Assembly (NCBI GenBank): GCA_964453995.1
Contig: CAYVQC010000014.1
Location: 13,538-77,537 of the forward strand
Length of the DNA: 64,000 nt
Source: SKVR01 sp964453995
Lineage (GTDB): Bacteria > Bacteroidota > Bacteroidia > Bacteroidales > UBA7960
Direction of reading: 5' to 3'
The notes under the pieces were generated by a model, which saw only the letters and a program-made list of their open reading frames with translations, searched no databases and was not told the origin of the DNA. Of this stretch, positions 17,857 through 27,156 are shown piece by piece. Position 1 is the first letter of the stretch, and each line of letters opens with the position of its first letter. Both the position numbers and the translations under genes were made by a program.

Positions 17857-18773
17857 TTGAGGTTATTTTTTATAAAATCAACAATTTCGTTCATGGCTTC
17901 TGTTGCTTCGGGAAACATTGGGGCCAGCAGCGGATAGCAGTGCAGCATTCCTTTTCCTGCCCTGAAGCGTACGTCTACTCCGGCAGCTTTTGCCTTGTGG
18001 TAAAATTTCTCCCCATCTTCAAAAAGTTCGTCATCAACACCTGAGTTGACCAGGATGGGGGGAAGCCCGGCCAGCTCGCCAAATAATGGAGAGATAAAAG
18101 GGTTGCTGGCAGAATCCCCGCCCACGTAGTAGTTGCTGAAAACAGTCCAGGAGTTGAGCGGCGCTGCCGAAACCTTGTTTTTTGATGTGTAAGATCCACT
18201 GGAACACGTCAGATCGGTCCAGGGTGAGATGGCCACTGCCGCTTTAGGTAAAGGGAGTTCCTGGCTTTTGATGGCCAGAAGCAGGGCAAGGGTAAGGCCT
18301 CCACCTGCCGACTCGCCCGCCAGAACAATCTTTTCGGGAGCATATCCGGAAGAAAGCAGATGTTGGTATACCTTCAGCGAATCTTCCAGAGCTGCCGGAA
18401 AGGGGTGCTCGGGTGCTAACCGGTATTCAAATAAGAGGCAGGTAAAGCCGGTATAATTTGCAAACTTCGCCACAAAACCGCGATGATCGTTGCACGAGCC
18501 TGATACATAACCTCCACCGTGGAGGTAGAGAATGATTTTGTCTTCAGGAGCGCCCGTCGGAGTGTGATACTCCATATTGATGCCATTCAGCCTGTCTTTC
18601 CTGATTATAATATCGCGTGGAATTCTGCCGTACCGGGCAGCCCCCCTCTCGCACTGCTCCCTGAAACGGGCAATGGAAGTGTTGCCGTCGAAAACCTCTT
18701 TTCGCCATTTCCCCCGGAACAGATGGTTGTTGCGGATTATAAAATTAACACACTGACTCTTAATGCTATTCAT
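17853..18773 (-). CDS. Alpha/beta hydrolase of the hormone-sensitive-lipase (HSL) esterase family
   Basis: A 306-residue esterase. The oxyanion motif HGGG is at residues 85-88 (LYLHGGGYVSGS) and the nucleophile is Ser145 in GESAGGG. The catalytic Asp is in NSGVDDELFEDG and the His in GMLHCYPL. These are the hallmarks of family IV esterases, which cleave short-chain esters. The frame extends 12 codons further upstream, but a good -7 box at 18791-18798 falls there, so the ATG at 18773 is chosen. No signal peptide is present, so the enzyme is cytoplasmic. It is followed by the barrel-like and membrane protein genes in an overlapping operon and preceded on the same strand by a Crp-like regulator. 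Confidence 0.93.
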   Translation of the reverse strand: MNSIKSQCVNFIIRNNHLFRGKWRKEVFDGNTSIARFREQCERGAARYGRIPRDIIIRKDRLNGINMEYHTPTGAPEDKIILYLHGGGYVSGSCNDHRGFVAKFANYTGFTCLLFEYRLAPEHPFPAALEDSLKVYQHLLSSGYAPEKIVLAGESAGGGLTLALLLAIKSQELPLPKAAVAISPWTDLTCSSGSYTSKNKVSAAPLNSWTVFSNYYVGGDSASNPFISPLFGELAGLPPILVNSGVDDELFEDGEKFYHKAKAAGVDVRFRAGKGMLHCYPLLAPMFPEATEAMNEIVDFIKNNLK

Positions 18774-18790
18774 AATTTTAAAATTTTCGG

Positions 18791-18798
18791 CAAAATTA
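18791..18798 (-). promoter_or_regulatory. Bacteroidota -7 box for the esterase operon
   Basis: The minus strand reads TAATTTTG, an exact TAnnTTTG match, 17 bases before the chosen ATG. No convincing -33 TTTG is seen. It lies between the esterase and the Crp-like gene and suggests the esterase operon can be transcribed on its own. Confidence 0.5.
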
Positions 18799-18835
18799 TG
18801 AATACGCAACCGGAGCGCACTTCACCTATGTTAAG

Positions 18836-19411
18836 TCAGCAAATTTTTTTTTGAAATTTTTTCCTGATACGGCTTAAAGACTGGGGAGCAATACCCAAAA
18901 AGCCGGCCAGGTATTTCAATGGGATCCTTTGGGTCAGATCAGGATGGAGCTCAAGGAGCTTTACATACCTTTCCTCGGCAGAAAGTATTTTGTTGGTGAT
19001 CATGAGATGCTCAATATACCCCTGCACTTCGTGTATAAAACTCCGCGTAAACTGCTCCCAGGATTTCAATCCGGAGAGGATGCTGATCTTCTCGAGGGTG
19101 GTTTGCCATACAACACATGGGGCCAGGGTTTGAATATTTTCCCTGGCAGGTACCCGATCGTGAAAACTATCCTTGGCGGTAAAGCAATAAGGAGCATCCA
19201 CAAAAAAGGTGGTGAGATCTTCCCCATCATGATGGATAAAAAACCTTACCAGTCCTTCTTCCAGGAAATAAAAATGTTTGCAGATCATTCCTTCTGAAAG
19301 GATTAGTTCATCTTTGGCAAATTCTTTTCGCACAAAACTATCGCGGATCATTTCCCAGTCTTCCTTCGGAATGGTTGTATATTTCTCAAGGAATTTTTTG
19401 AATGATTGCAT
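18836..19411 (-). CDS. Crp/Fnr family transcriptional regulator
   Basis: A 191-residue regulator with an N-terminal cyclic-nucleotide-binding-like barrel (about residues 15-120, with ELILSEGMICKHFYFLEEGLVRFF) and a short C-terminal helix-turn-helix (RIPLKYLAGFLGIAPQSLSRIRKK, about 165-188). The barrel lacks the classic cAMP phosphate cassette, and there are no Fnr-type cysteine clusters, so the ligand is unknown. Many such proteins in this phylum act as local regulators. It lies just upstream of the esterase operon on the same strand and may control it. The start is the ATG at 19411, behind a TATATTTG box. Confidence 0.92.
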   Translation of the reverse strand: MQSFKKFLEKYTTIPKEDWEMIRDSFVRKEFAKDELILSEGMICKHFYFLEEGLVRFFIHHDGEDLTTFFVDAPYCFTAKDSFHDRVPARENIQTLAPCVVWQTTLEKISILSGLKSWEQFTRSFIHEVQGYIEHLMITNKILSAEERYVKLLELHPDLTQRIPLKYLAGFLGIAPQSLSRIRKKFQKKIC

Positions 19412-19430
19412 GCAAAACCATTTTAAGCCT

Positions 19431-19460
19431 CAAATATAATCAAGAAGTTCGTCGATCAAT
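19431..19460 (-). promoter_or_regulatory. Bacteroidota promoter for the Crp-like gene
   Basis: On the minus strand ATTG (19457-19460) is followed after 18 bases by TATATTTG (19431-19438). The -7 box is an exact match and the spacing is one base short of the usual range. The box lies 19 bases before the ATG. Confidence 0.55.
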
Positions 19461-19474
19461 TACCCATAATGGCA

Positions 19475-20242
19475 TTACCGCTCCGCTATCACCAGCATTT
19501 CAAAATCGCTGGTAGACAGTCTGTCGTTTCGGGAGAATGCTCCCAGAGTAGCCCCAAAGATCTCCACTTTTTTAAACCCAAGTGATTTCAACAGCCAGGT
19601 GATTTCGGTGGGCACATAATATCGTTCATTACATTCGAGTTCCTTCTCTACTCCGTTGTCATCCACTGCAGTGGTTGTATTGTAATCCCTGAAGGTCATC
19701 AGATCGAAGCCTTTGCTGTGGTATTTCGCTGCTTCCTCGGTGGTGTCAGAAGCATGAAAATCGTTAATAGAATTGAATAAGGGAAAAAGTGCATTGAGGG
19801 TAGTGAAAATAAATTTAGCCTTGTCCCTGAGCGATTGGGAAACATTCTTCAGTATCTCAAAATTCATCTCATCAGTTTCCATCAGGGGGAATGCCCCCTC
19901 ACACATCATAATGGCCACATCAAACTGCTTGTCAAAAGGCAAATTCCGTGCATCATGATGAAGGAAATCGATCTTCAGCCCCTGCTCAGCGGCCTTCTCC
20001 CTGGCCTTCTGGAGCAAAGACTCCGACAGGTCGATCCCGGTTACCGAATAGCCTCTTTTTGTTAATTCAATGGCATGCCTCCCCGTACCGCACCCGACAT
20101 CAATTATCTTCAAATCTTTATTGTATCCGATCTCTTGTTCTATGAAATCACACTCGCCCAAAGTTCCCTGGGCAAAGGGTTCATTTTCATACTTCTGCCC
20201 GTAATTTTCGAACAACGTTTCGTACCATTGCTTTTTTGTCAT
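19475..20242 (-). CDS. Class I SAM-dependent methyltransferase
   Basis: A 255-residue cytoplasmic methyltransferase. Motif I is IDVGCGTGRHAIELTKRG, followed by the acidic SVTGIDLSESLL and FLHHDARNLPF, then DVAIMMCEGAFPLM in motif IV. The C-terminal half (ITWLLKSLGFKKVEIFGATLGAF) is typical of small-molecule methyltransferases. The substrate is unknown. The start is the ATG at 20240-20242. It is separated from the Crp-like gene downstream by a promoter and from the MFS gene upstream by a strong terminator, so it is probably transcribed on its own. Confidence 0.9.
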   Translation of the reverse strand: MTKKQWYETLFENYGQKYENEPFAQGTLGECDFIEQEIGYNKDLKIIDVGCGTGRHAIELTKRGYSVTGIDLSESLLQKAREKAAEQGLKIDFLHHDARNLPFDKQFDVAIMMCEGAFPLMETDEMNFEILKNVSQSLRDKAKFIFTTLNALFPLFNSINDFHASDTTEEAAKYHSKGFDLMTFRDYNTTTAVDDNGVEKELECNERYYVPTEITWLLKSLGFKKVEIFGATLGAFSRNDRLSTSDFEMLVIAER

Positions 20243-20604
20243 TGCTTTGCTCTCCTTTTGTTTGCTGTAAAACTTTGTGAATATGAAAAATTGCTAAAAC
20301 GGTTACCTGAATAGTCTTATACTCTGGAAAAACCAAACATCCTTACATTATTGGTTGCCAACAAAAACACAACCTTTGCAATTACCTATCCGATGATTCC
20401 TGAAAAACCAGCTCATTAAACGTATTACCATCATCTGCCGGCACAAATATCCGGAAAGCTATTCCCCTTCGCTTGACAAATCAGAAACAATCTTACCGGG
20501 CGTTAAAATCTTTCTTTCCCTGGTTTTGGACACAAAAAGCAATGCTTTCATAACCAAAAACCCAGGCAAAGGTAAACAACTTTTTTGTTTGTTTGCATGG
20601 GTAT
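20243..20604. other. Non-coding region upstream of the methyltransferase gene
   Basis: About 360 bases between the methyltransferase start and the MFS terminator. No open frame with coding character, RNA gene or repeat was recognised. It presumably carries the methyltransferase promoter, but no exact TAnnTTTG box stands out. Confidence 0.4.
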
Positions 20605-20649
20605 AAAAAATCCATTTCCCCATCCTGCTGCCGGCAGTTTGGGGAAATG
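20605..20649 (-). terminator. Strong intrinsic terminator of the MFS transporter gene
   Basis: Perfect 10-base arms CATTTCCCCA (20613-20622) and TGGGGAAATG (20640-20649) surround an inner CTGCCGGCAG-like palindrome. On the minus strand the stem is followed by GATTTTTTATA. It lies 39 bases after the MFS stop codon. Confidence 0.85.
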
Positions 20650-20687
20650 TGCACTGATAATCAGCTGAATCAGACGATTATTTTCCT

Positions 20688-21980
20688 TTATGATATATTG
20701 GGAACCAGTTGAACCGGATTTGGTTTTTCGACCTTATGTTGTACCCTGCCCAGCACAATGGCCAAAGCGGAACACAACACAAGGCATGAACCGGCAATGA
20801 CAAAAGAGAGATTGTGGTTGCCGCTGGCAGCAAAAAGCATTTGCGACACCCGGCTGAAAACAAATCCTCCCACCCCCCAGGCGGTAAGTACAATGCCATA
20901 GTTCATCCCAAAGTTTTTCATTCCGTACAATACTTTGGTAAAGGTTGGAAACAACGACAAGTTGGTACCGAAGTTGAACCCGATAAAGGTGGCAAACAAT
21001 ACAATCACCAGTGCCGATGTTTGGGTTCCAATGAGTGTGGCTGCCAGGAACATCAGGGTAGCCTGGAACACCAGCAGGATAAAGAGGGTAAGAACTCTGC
21101 CGATCTTATCAGAAACAAATCCTGCCACAATACGGCCCAAGGCATTCCCAACAGCGATGATGGCAACAGCCAGAAATGCTGCTTCACCCAGGCTGTTGCG
21201 TGCCATTCCGGAGATGCTTCCGATCACCATCAGTCCTGCCCCCGAACCGATAAAGAAAATGAACCAGATCAAATAAAAGGAAGGTAGTCTGAAGAGCTCT
21301 GCTGAAGTGTAATCCCGTGCAATCCCATTGGCCTTTTGCCGGGCGGGAGTAACTTTGGCGGTTTCGGGGGGCACAAATCCTGCAGGCGGGTTTTGCAGCA
21401 GCATAGCTGCTCCACATACTACCACAAGGAAAGAAATCCCGAAAATGAGCATGGTACTTTGCAAACCATATGTGTTGACAAGGAATGTGGCCAGGGGTGC
21501 AATATAAACCGGAGCTACACCAAACCCCGATACAACTATACCTGCTATCAGTCCGCTTTTGGAAGCCGGAAACCACTTAAATGCCGGGGGAGTAGCCGAT
21601 GCATAGCCAAAACCGATGCCTATGCCGGAGAGAATTCCAAAACCAAAAACCCACAGGGCATAGCTTGTGGTGAATGCCAGCACAGTAAATCCGGCAGCAA
21701 CCAATATACCACCAATGGTAGCGGTAATTCTCGGTCCTTTTTTGTCCTGGATCTTTCCGGCAAGAATGGTGGTAAAAGCAAATACGAGAATACAAATAGC
21801 AAAGGGGTCATTCAGAGCGGCTTCATTCCATGCAAAAGCACCCTCGCCACCGGTTTGCATAGATTGATAAATGGCATCTTTGAAAATACTCCAGGAATAC
21901 AAAATCCCCAGTGCCAGATTAATGGTAAGACCGGCAAATACAACCAGCCAGCCGCGGTTTTTTGAAGTTACAGTTGTCAT
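20688..21980 (-). CDS. MFS transporter, oxalate/formate antiporter (OFA) type
   Basis: A 430-residue transporter with 12 predicted membrane segments. The OFA subfamily signature is visible: WLVVFAGLTINLALGILYSWSIFK at the N-terminus, GIGIGFGYASATPPAFKWFP in the region of segment 4, and SGLIAGIVVSGFG immediately after. The second half repeats the fold with GRIVAGFVSDKIGR as the loop motif. OFA members exchange small carboxylates such as oxalate and formate, but many have other substrates. It stands alone with its own -7 box at 22015-22022 and a strong terminator. No decarboxylase or CoA transferase gene is adjacent to point to a substrate. Confidence 0.92.
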   Translation of the reverse strand: MTTVTSKNRGWLVVFAGLTINLALGILYSWSIFKDAIYQSMQTGGEGAFAWNEAALNDPFAICILVFAFTTILAGKIQDKKGPRITATIGGILVAAGFTVLAFTTSYALWVFGFGILSGIGIGFGYASATPPAFKWFPASKSGLIAGIVVSGFGVAPVYIAPLATFLVNTYGLQSTMLIFGISFLVVVCGAAMLLQNPPAGFVPPETAKVTPARQKANGIARDYTSAELFRLPSFYLIWFIFFIGSGAGLMVIGSISGMARNSLGEAAFLAVAIIAVGNALGRIVAGFVSDKIGRVLTLFILLVFQATLMFLAATLIGTQTSALVIVLFATFIGFNFGTNLSLFPTFTKVLYGMKNFGMNYGIVLTAWGVGGFVFSRVSQMLFAASGNHNLSFVIAGSCLVLCSALAIVLGRVQHKVEKPNPVQLVPNIS

Positions 21981-21987
21981 TGGATGT

Positions 21988-22529
21988 TTATATAGTACAC
22001 AGTAAAATGGATGGCAAAGATATACATTTCTGAATATCTGGAATGATCAATTCGACGGGTACAGGAGAGAATTTTGGACTGTGCTCATGCCCGGGTACCC
22101 AAGTTTCAGAAAAACGATACAAAAACTCGTTCGCTTTGTATAACCCACCGTCTAAATATTCTACCAGATTTCTGGCACCTATCTCACCTAAAGCAAACAT
22201 GGACTTTTCAACCCAAAATTCAATTTGCAAAAGCGTTGCAACATCAGTTTCTCAATGGTGTCATTTGAATTCCATAATAAACTATCTCTTCTGAAGAAAA
22301 TGACTTAATGATCTTTTCAATCTGTTGCCCTCGTATGCTTTTCTTATTTCATATGAAAGTCCGGTGATCAGTAAATCTCTGTTTTCGAATCCTTCAATAT
22401 TCAGCTTGTTTTCGTCATTCCAAAATTTTCCTATAACGTCATATAAGTGATTCAGATCATAGAAATTCCCCAAATCTCCACTCCAAATCCTCTTTTTGCT
22501 GGCAGCATGTACATCATAATTAATTGCAT
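21988..22529 (-). pseudogene. Multiply frameshifted remnant resembling the DUF6904 family
   Basis: Three frames read in order give one plausible protein. From an ATG at 22529, frame one gives AKRGFGVEIWG. Near 22478, at a run of G, it shifts to NFYDLNHLYDVIGKFW and later SYEIRKAYEGNRLKRS. Near 22295 it shifts to HFSSEEIVYYGIQMTPLRN. Near 22255 it returns to TDVATLLQIEFWVEKS and ARNLVEYLDGGLYKANEFLYRF. The segments GVEIWG-FYDL-LYD, YEIRKAYEGNR and the late EFWVEKS stretch recall DUF6904 proteins of unknown function. At least three shifts make it a pseudogene rather than a single sequencing error. The promoter box of the MFS gene lies inside its tail. The family name is from memory; the frameshifts are read directly. 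Confidence 0.6.
22015..22022 (-). promoter_or_regulatory. Possible -7 box for the MFS transporter gene
   Basis: The minus strand reads TATCTTTG, 34 bases before the MFS ATG. The nearest upstream TTG is 25 bases away, longer than consensus spacing. Confidence 0.4.
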
Positions 22530-22760
22530 TTTAGATGTTAAATCTATTTCATTTAAAAAACTATTTTTCGATTACCTGCTTTGAGCGAGTTTGAATTGCT
22601 GCCATGGTTTGTAAATTATGAACCGATTTCTGCCTGCTTTCAATCGCTTCATTAATAAACTTTGAAAAAGACGGAATAAAATGTTGGTAATTTCAACTAT
22701 CCATGGGTTCTTTACGATATTGATATACCAAAAATAAAACGTTCGGATTCACGATTATTA
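22530..22760. other. AT-rich non-coding stretch
   Basis: Between the pseudogene and the terminator of the large secreted protein. No gene, RNA or repeat was recognised. It may include upstream parts of the decayed locus. Confidence 0.4.
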
Positions 22761-22827
22761 ACAAAAAATATTGGCAGGAAACAACACCTGTTTACCAGGT
22801 ACTGCTTTCTGCCAATACTATTTTTCG
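22761..22827 (-). terminator. Bidirectional-looking terminator after the T9SS cargo gene
   Basis: Arms TATTGGCAG (22769-22777) and CTGCCAATA (22809-22817) enclose an inner ACCTG/CAGGT pair. The minus strand continues TTTTTTGT and the plus strand CTATTTTTCG, so both sides have a T-run. It lies about 50 bases beyond the stop codon at 22867. Confidence 0.75.
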
Positions 22828-22866
22828 CTAATGCTGCAGGCCGGAAATTTCCGGTGTGCAAAGGAA

Positions 22867-25800
22867 TTACTTCACCTGCAATTTCTTAACGGTACTGCCC
22901 CGTGCAGAAATAAGCTGCACGAAGTAAATACCTGATCTGAATCCATCCAGGGAAAGGGAGAATTCGGTTTCGCCGGTGAGGTTGGCCCGGTACACTACCC
23001 TTCCCTGCATGTCTGTCATGGCAATGCGTGTAAGGGGCTCTCCTGCACTGACAAATACCCTGTCTTTGGCCGGATTGGGAAAGAGGTTGATGTTCATGCC
23101 ATTGTGCTCACTTACGAAAGGCTGTACTCCTATTTCTGCCATGAGCTCCACATCACGCTCAGGCATGGGAAAAGTAAATGTGTTTTCGATGCTGAGCAAC
23201 TCGCTGTCTTCGTACCACCCTTCAAACACATAGCCCGTTTCGGTAATGGTAACCGTTACCGAAACCTGTTCGCCCGCTTCATATTCACCCGCACCGGTCA
23301 ATTCTGCCACATCTTCCAGGTTGGTGGTAAGGGTGAGTTGGTAGAGTTCAGGTACTGCTACCACAAATACAGCAGTAAGGGTAACATCTTGTTCGGGCAT
23401 GGTAAAAACAAAGGCCATCTGGGTGCTTACCACATTGCCGTCTTCATCCTGCCACTGCACAAATTCATATCCATCATAGGGTACGGCTGTCACCACGGTG
23501 GTTTCGTCAGGATAAAATTCTCCTCCACCCGTTACCAGTCCGCCTTCTGCAGGGCTGGCCACCAGGGTGAGGGCATATTGAGTGGGTTCTTCCCAAACGT
23601 CTTCAATAAAGACGTCCTTCTGAACAGTTTCGTGCCCGCAGTCGTAATAGGCAGTAAGCATTACATTAAAGGAGGTGGGCACGGTATTCTGGTAGGTGTG
23701 TGATACACTCGCTCCACTCCCCACATTGCCATCGCCAAAATCCCATTCATAGCCCACAGCATCGCCGGTGGCGGTAAAGCTAACCGTGGTGGCATCGATG
23801 GTAAAAGTAAAATCAGGCTCCATCACACAGTCGATGGTGACATCCAGTTCAAAGGTTGCGTCTACACAACCACTTCCCAGGGTAAGCACCACATTGTAAG
23901 TACCCGGTTGTTCATACACATGGAAAGGATTGACTTCATCAGAGGTATTGCCATCACCAAAATCCCATTCTATGGATGAATAATTTTCGGCATTGGCCAT
24001 AAAATGAACCTCAGAGTCAAGGATCTGGGCTACGGGATCGGCCACAGGTTGAGAACCGGCATCTTCCACAATGCGAATATCATCCACATAAATATAATAA
24101 CGACCCGAAGTACTACCGTCGGTATGCCAGCCAAAATAATACACACCATCTTCCTCAACGGTAAACTGTTGTGAGGTAAACTGGTAGTTGTCGTTGTTGA
24201 ATGATGGCAGATCGATGAGTAGCTGTGTCATGTCAGCAGGCTCATTGCTGTTGCCCATATATACGGCCAGGTTTTCGGTAGAGAAACGCGAGCGGTAGTA
24301 GAAGGATATCTCGTAGCAGGTTCCGGCTTTAAGGTCGAAACATGGGGTGATGGCCCAATCATCGTTGGCGGTATTGCCTCCGCCACCGTCAGTTCTAATG
24401 GTCAGGCTGTTCTGGCCCGAATGGGACAGGTCGGTGGTGGTGTTGAGATGCCATTCATTAACCCCTTCAAGGCTATGGATGGTCCAGGAGGCAAAGTCTT
24501 CATCGGTTTCAAAACCCATAAAATAGTTGGCATGTAGGAAACCGGTAACAGAGAGCGTGTCATTGGCGGCATTCTCGTCGGTGGTGTTCGTGATGGAAAA
24601 CTCCAGGTCGTAGGGCTGCTGGGGATCCAGCGAAAAGCCCCCTGCAAGGGTAAACCAGGCTGTTTCACCGGCAGCAAGCCCCTCGGTAAAACTGAATGCC
24701 AGGGGTGTTTGCCCCTCGATCTGCAGGGCAAGGTCCACGGAGGAAAAATCCTGTCCTCCGGGGTTCCATACCTCTACCATCAGTTCTTCCACATTGTTGA
24801 GCACGCAGTTTTCGTCGGTTTGTCGTTCCGCCTTAAAGGACACTACCGCCAGGTCGTTGTCAAACACCTGGTAGATGGAGATGTCGTCGATGTTCATGCC
24901 GAACTGGTCGGCGGGTCCGTAGGCATTCCATCCCAGGTAGTACTCGCCGCTTTGGGTAGCGGTAAAAGTAGCTTCGCCCTTTTGGTACGTGGAGTTGGAG
25001 ATGGCTCCCAGGTCGAGCAGGGTGATGTCCATGGCAGCGGCATTCTGCTCCTGGCCCATCATCAGTTTAAGGCTCTCGGGCCAATTGGTGGCGCGGTTCT
25101 TATAGTAAAAGCTCACATAATAGGTTTTGCCCTCCTGCAGGTAAAAACAGGGAGTGAACAGCCAATCGTTGCTGGGAACGCTGGACTGATTGGAAAGGTA
25201 TTCGAAGGAGAAGTTCCCGGTGCGGGCATGCTGCGCATTATCCACTCTCGTCCAGGTAATGTCGTCGTTGTTGGTGTCTTCTACCAGCCAGTCAGAGGAA
25301 TCCTCATCTTCTTCAAAACTCATTAAGTAAACTCCCTGGGTGGCCAGGTCGAAGCCGGAAAGGGAAAGGGGAATATTGGCAAGACTGTCGTTACCGGTAA
25401 ATTCATCATTTTCCAGCATCGTATAAACACTCAGGGTGTTCTCGTCCTGCTGTGTAAGGTCGACGGTGGTATTAAAAGTGTACCCGAGCACCTCATTATA
25501 AGGTATGTCCTGGGTGATAGTTTCCACCACGGGATCAGCACCGTTGAGGCTGTAGGCCACCTGAAAGTTGGAGATGGTTTGCGACCCGAAATTCTTTATT
25601 TCCACTACCACTTCTTCTTGAGTACCAAAAGCACATGAATTGCCCGGAGCCAGCAAGCGGGTGATACCGGCATCCAGGTCGAAAATATTTTTTATGGAAA
25701 TATCGGTAATGTGCAGGATGTATTGTTGCGAATCGCTTACATTGCCGGTGGTGGCGTAGAAAGCAAAGATGATATCTTCTCCCTCGTATGCATCAATGGG

Positions 25801-27156
25801 GAAAGAGAACTGCTGCAGGGCAGTGCTGATACCCGATGAAGCCGTAATGGCGGCTGCCTCCTGCCAGCTGGCACCACAATCGGCAGAAACCATCAGGGCA
25901 AGCTTGTCGTCGGCACCCATTTGCTCTCCCCCTTCGAGAAATTCGGCTGCTGCCTTAAATTCCACCACCAGGTTTTCTGTGGCACCAAAGGGTGGGCTTA
26001 CCATCCAGTCTTCAGTGCCCAGACCGGTATAAAACACACTTGCCGTCCGGATATCATTGATTTCATCGCCCTGCCAGTCGGTATCTTTTTCTACCAGTGG
26101 CGTGCCCTTGCCGCGGGCTTCGTACCAGCCGGGGTAAACATCGCCCAGGTTGTTGCTAAAAAAGCCGATAAAATTCATGAAGGGCAGGGGCAGTTGCTGG
26201 GGTTGTGGGTAAGAGAGGGTAATGCCGTTGAGGTCATTGTTGAGCGGATAGGTGTCACCAGCCAGTTCGGTATGCAAAGAGAAGGAATAATCGCCATACG
26301 GCAGGCTCTGAAGCATTCCCAGTTCAAATTGTACCGTTTCGCCGGGTTGCAGCACGCCATCATATACGCCGAAAATATTCTGGTTTACCGGGCCTCTAAC
26401 CCTAAGCCTTACCGGTACGGAAGAAACGGGCTGAAAACCATCGTTGGCAATTTCCACTATCACCGGCAGCTCATCGGAAAAGCACTGCCCGGTAGTGGGC
26501 GATACCAATGCAAGGGGTGTAACATCGCGTGCTACGGCATTTTTAATCTCAATATCGTCGAGGTGAAAGGAGACTGTACTGTTGGCCTCCTGGCCATTGG
26601 TGGCATAAAAGGCAAGGTGAATGAGTTGGCCGGCAAACTGCCCCAGGTCGAACTGGTAACGCTCCAGTTCCCAGCCGGGTTGGTTATCAAGCTTGAAAGA
26701 ATGGATCACATGCACAAATTCAAACTGATTGGTATTGGTAGATACCAGCACCGACACACTGTCGTTGTTGGCAAAATTGCCCTGGAGGGGCTCATCCCAG
26801 AAGCGGCTTAAGGCAGCTTTGAAGGAAACTACCGTATTTTCGGTGGCCAGAAACTGCGGGCTGATGATCCATTCATCTTTCAATCCTGAGGTGCTGAAGA
26901 TAACAGTAGCTGTGGTGCTGCCATGCAGCGCAGATCCGTTGAACCAGGCTCCGCCAGCATACTGGGGCTGCAGGTAGCCCTGCCCCTCCTGCCATCCAGT
27001 ATATACTTCCGACAGGTTTACACCATTGAACAGTTCAAAATCCACAATCTGGGGAAGCTCCTGCAGGTTTCCATCACGGGGAACAATTTCGCCGGCTGAC
27101 ATATGCAACCATGCAAAAAGAGTGAATGCAAAAAGTATTGGTAATCTCTTTTCCAT
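22867..27156 (-). CDS. Large secreted multidomain protein with T9SS sorting domain
   Basis: A 1429-residue exported protein. The signal peptide is MEKRLPILFAFTLFAWLHMSAG; an open upstream extension is ignored because it precedes this signal. There are four MAM/choice-of-anchor-J-like beta modules (about residues 22-200, 325-490, 605-760 and 878-1030) separated by CARDB-like linkers. Two PKD domains follow (WDFGDGN near 1060 and 1137). Two divergent InlB-type repeats come next (about 1192-1265 and 1272-1342, with GYEFVQWQDEDG and GYVFEGWYEDS). The C-terminal T9SS type A sorting domain begins at about 1352 (INLFPNPAKDRVFV, ending STVKKLQVK). No catalytic domain was seen, so adhesion or surface display is likely. 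It diverges from tamB. Confidence 0.9.
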   Translation of the reverse strand: MEKRLPILFAFTLFAWLHMSAGEIVPRDGNLQELPQIVDFELFNGVNLSEVYTGWQEGQGYLQPQYAGGAWFNGSALHGSTTATVIFSTSGLKDEWIISPQFLATENTVVSFKAALSRFWDEPLQGNFANNDSVSVLVSTNTNQFEFVHVIHSFKLDNQPGWELERYQFDLGQFAGQLIHLAFYATNGQEANSTVSFHLDDIEIKNAVARDVTPLALVSPTTGQCFSDELPVIVEIANDGFQPVSSVPVRLRVRGPVNQNIFGVYDGVLQPGETVQFELGMLQSLPYGDYSFSLHTELAGDTYPLNNDLNGITLSYPQPQQLPLPFMNFIGFFSNNLGDVYPGWYEARGKGTPLVEKDTDWQGDEINDIRTASVFYTGLGTEDWMVSPPFGATENLVVEFKAAAEFLEGGEQMGADDKLALMVSADCGASWQEAAAITASSGISTALQQFSFPIDAYEGEDIIFAFYATTGNVSDSQQYILHITDISIKNIFDLDAGITRLLAPGNSCAFGTQEEVVVEIKNFGSQTISNFQVAYSLNGADPVVETITQDIPYNEVLGYTFNTTVDLTQQDENTLSVYTMLENDEFTGNDSLANIPLSLSGFDLATQGVYLMSFEEDEDSSDWLVEDTNNDDITWTRVDNAQHARTGNFSFEYLSNQSSVPSNDWLFTPCFYLQEGKTYYVSFYYKNRATNWPESLKLMMGQEQNAAAMDITLLDLGAISNSTYQKGEATFTATQSGEYYLGWNAYGPADQFGMNIDDISIYQVFDNDLAVVSFKAERQTDENCVLNNVEELMVEVWNPGGQDFSSVDLALQIEGQTPLAFSFTEGLAAGETAWFTLAGGFSLDPQQPYDLEFSITNTTDENAANDTLSVTGFLHANYFMGFETDEDFASWTIHSLEGVNEWHLNTTTDLSHSGQNSLTIRTDGGGGNTANDDWAITPCFDLKAGTCYEISFYYRSRFSTENLAVYMGNSNEPADMTQLLIDLPSFNNDNYQFTSQQFTVEEDGVYYFGWHTDGSTSGRYYIYVDDIRIVEDAGSQPVADPVAQILDSEVHFMANAENYSSIEWDFGDGNTSDEVNPFHVYEQPGTYNVVLTLGSGCVDATFELDVTIDCVMEPDFTFTIDATTVSFTATGDAVGYEWDFGDGNVGSGASVSHTYQNTVPTSFNVMLTAYYDCGHETVQKDVFIEDVWEEPTQYALTLVASPAEGGLVTGGGEFYPDETTVVTAVPYDGYEFVQWQDEDGNVVSTQMAFVFTMPEQDVTLTAVFVVAVPELYQLTLTTNLEDVAELTGAGEYEAGEQVSVTVTITETGYVFEGWYEDSELLSIENTFTFPMPERDVELMAEIGVQPFVSEHNGMNINLFPNPAKDRVFVSAGEPLTRIAMTDMQGRVVYRANLTGETEFSLSLDGFRSGIYFVQLISARGSTVKKLQVK

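Noticed and set aside
25921..26811. 296-codon plus-strand frame inside the large T9SS protein gene
   Set aside because: Shadow frame; the minus-strand product has clear domains and this one has none.
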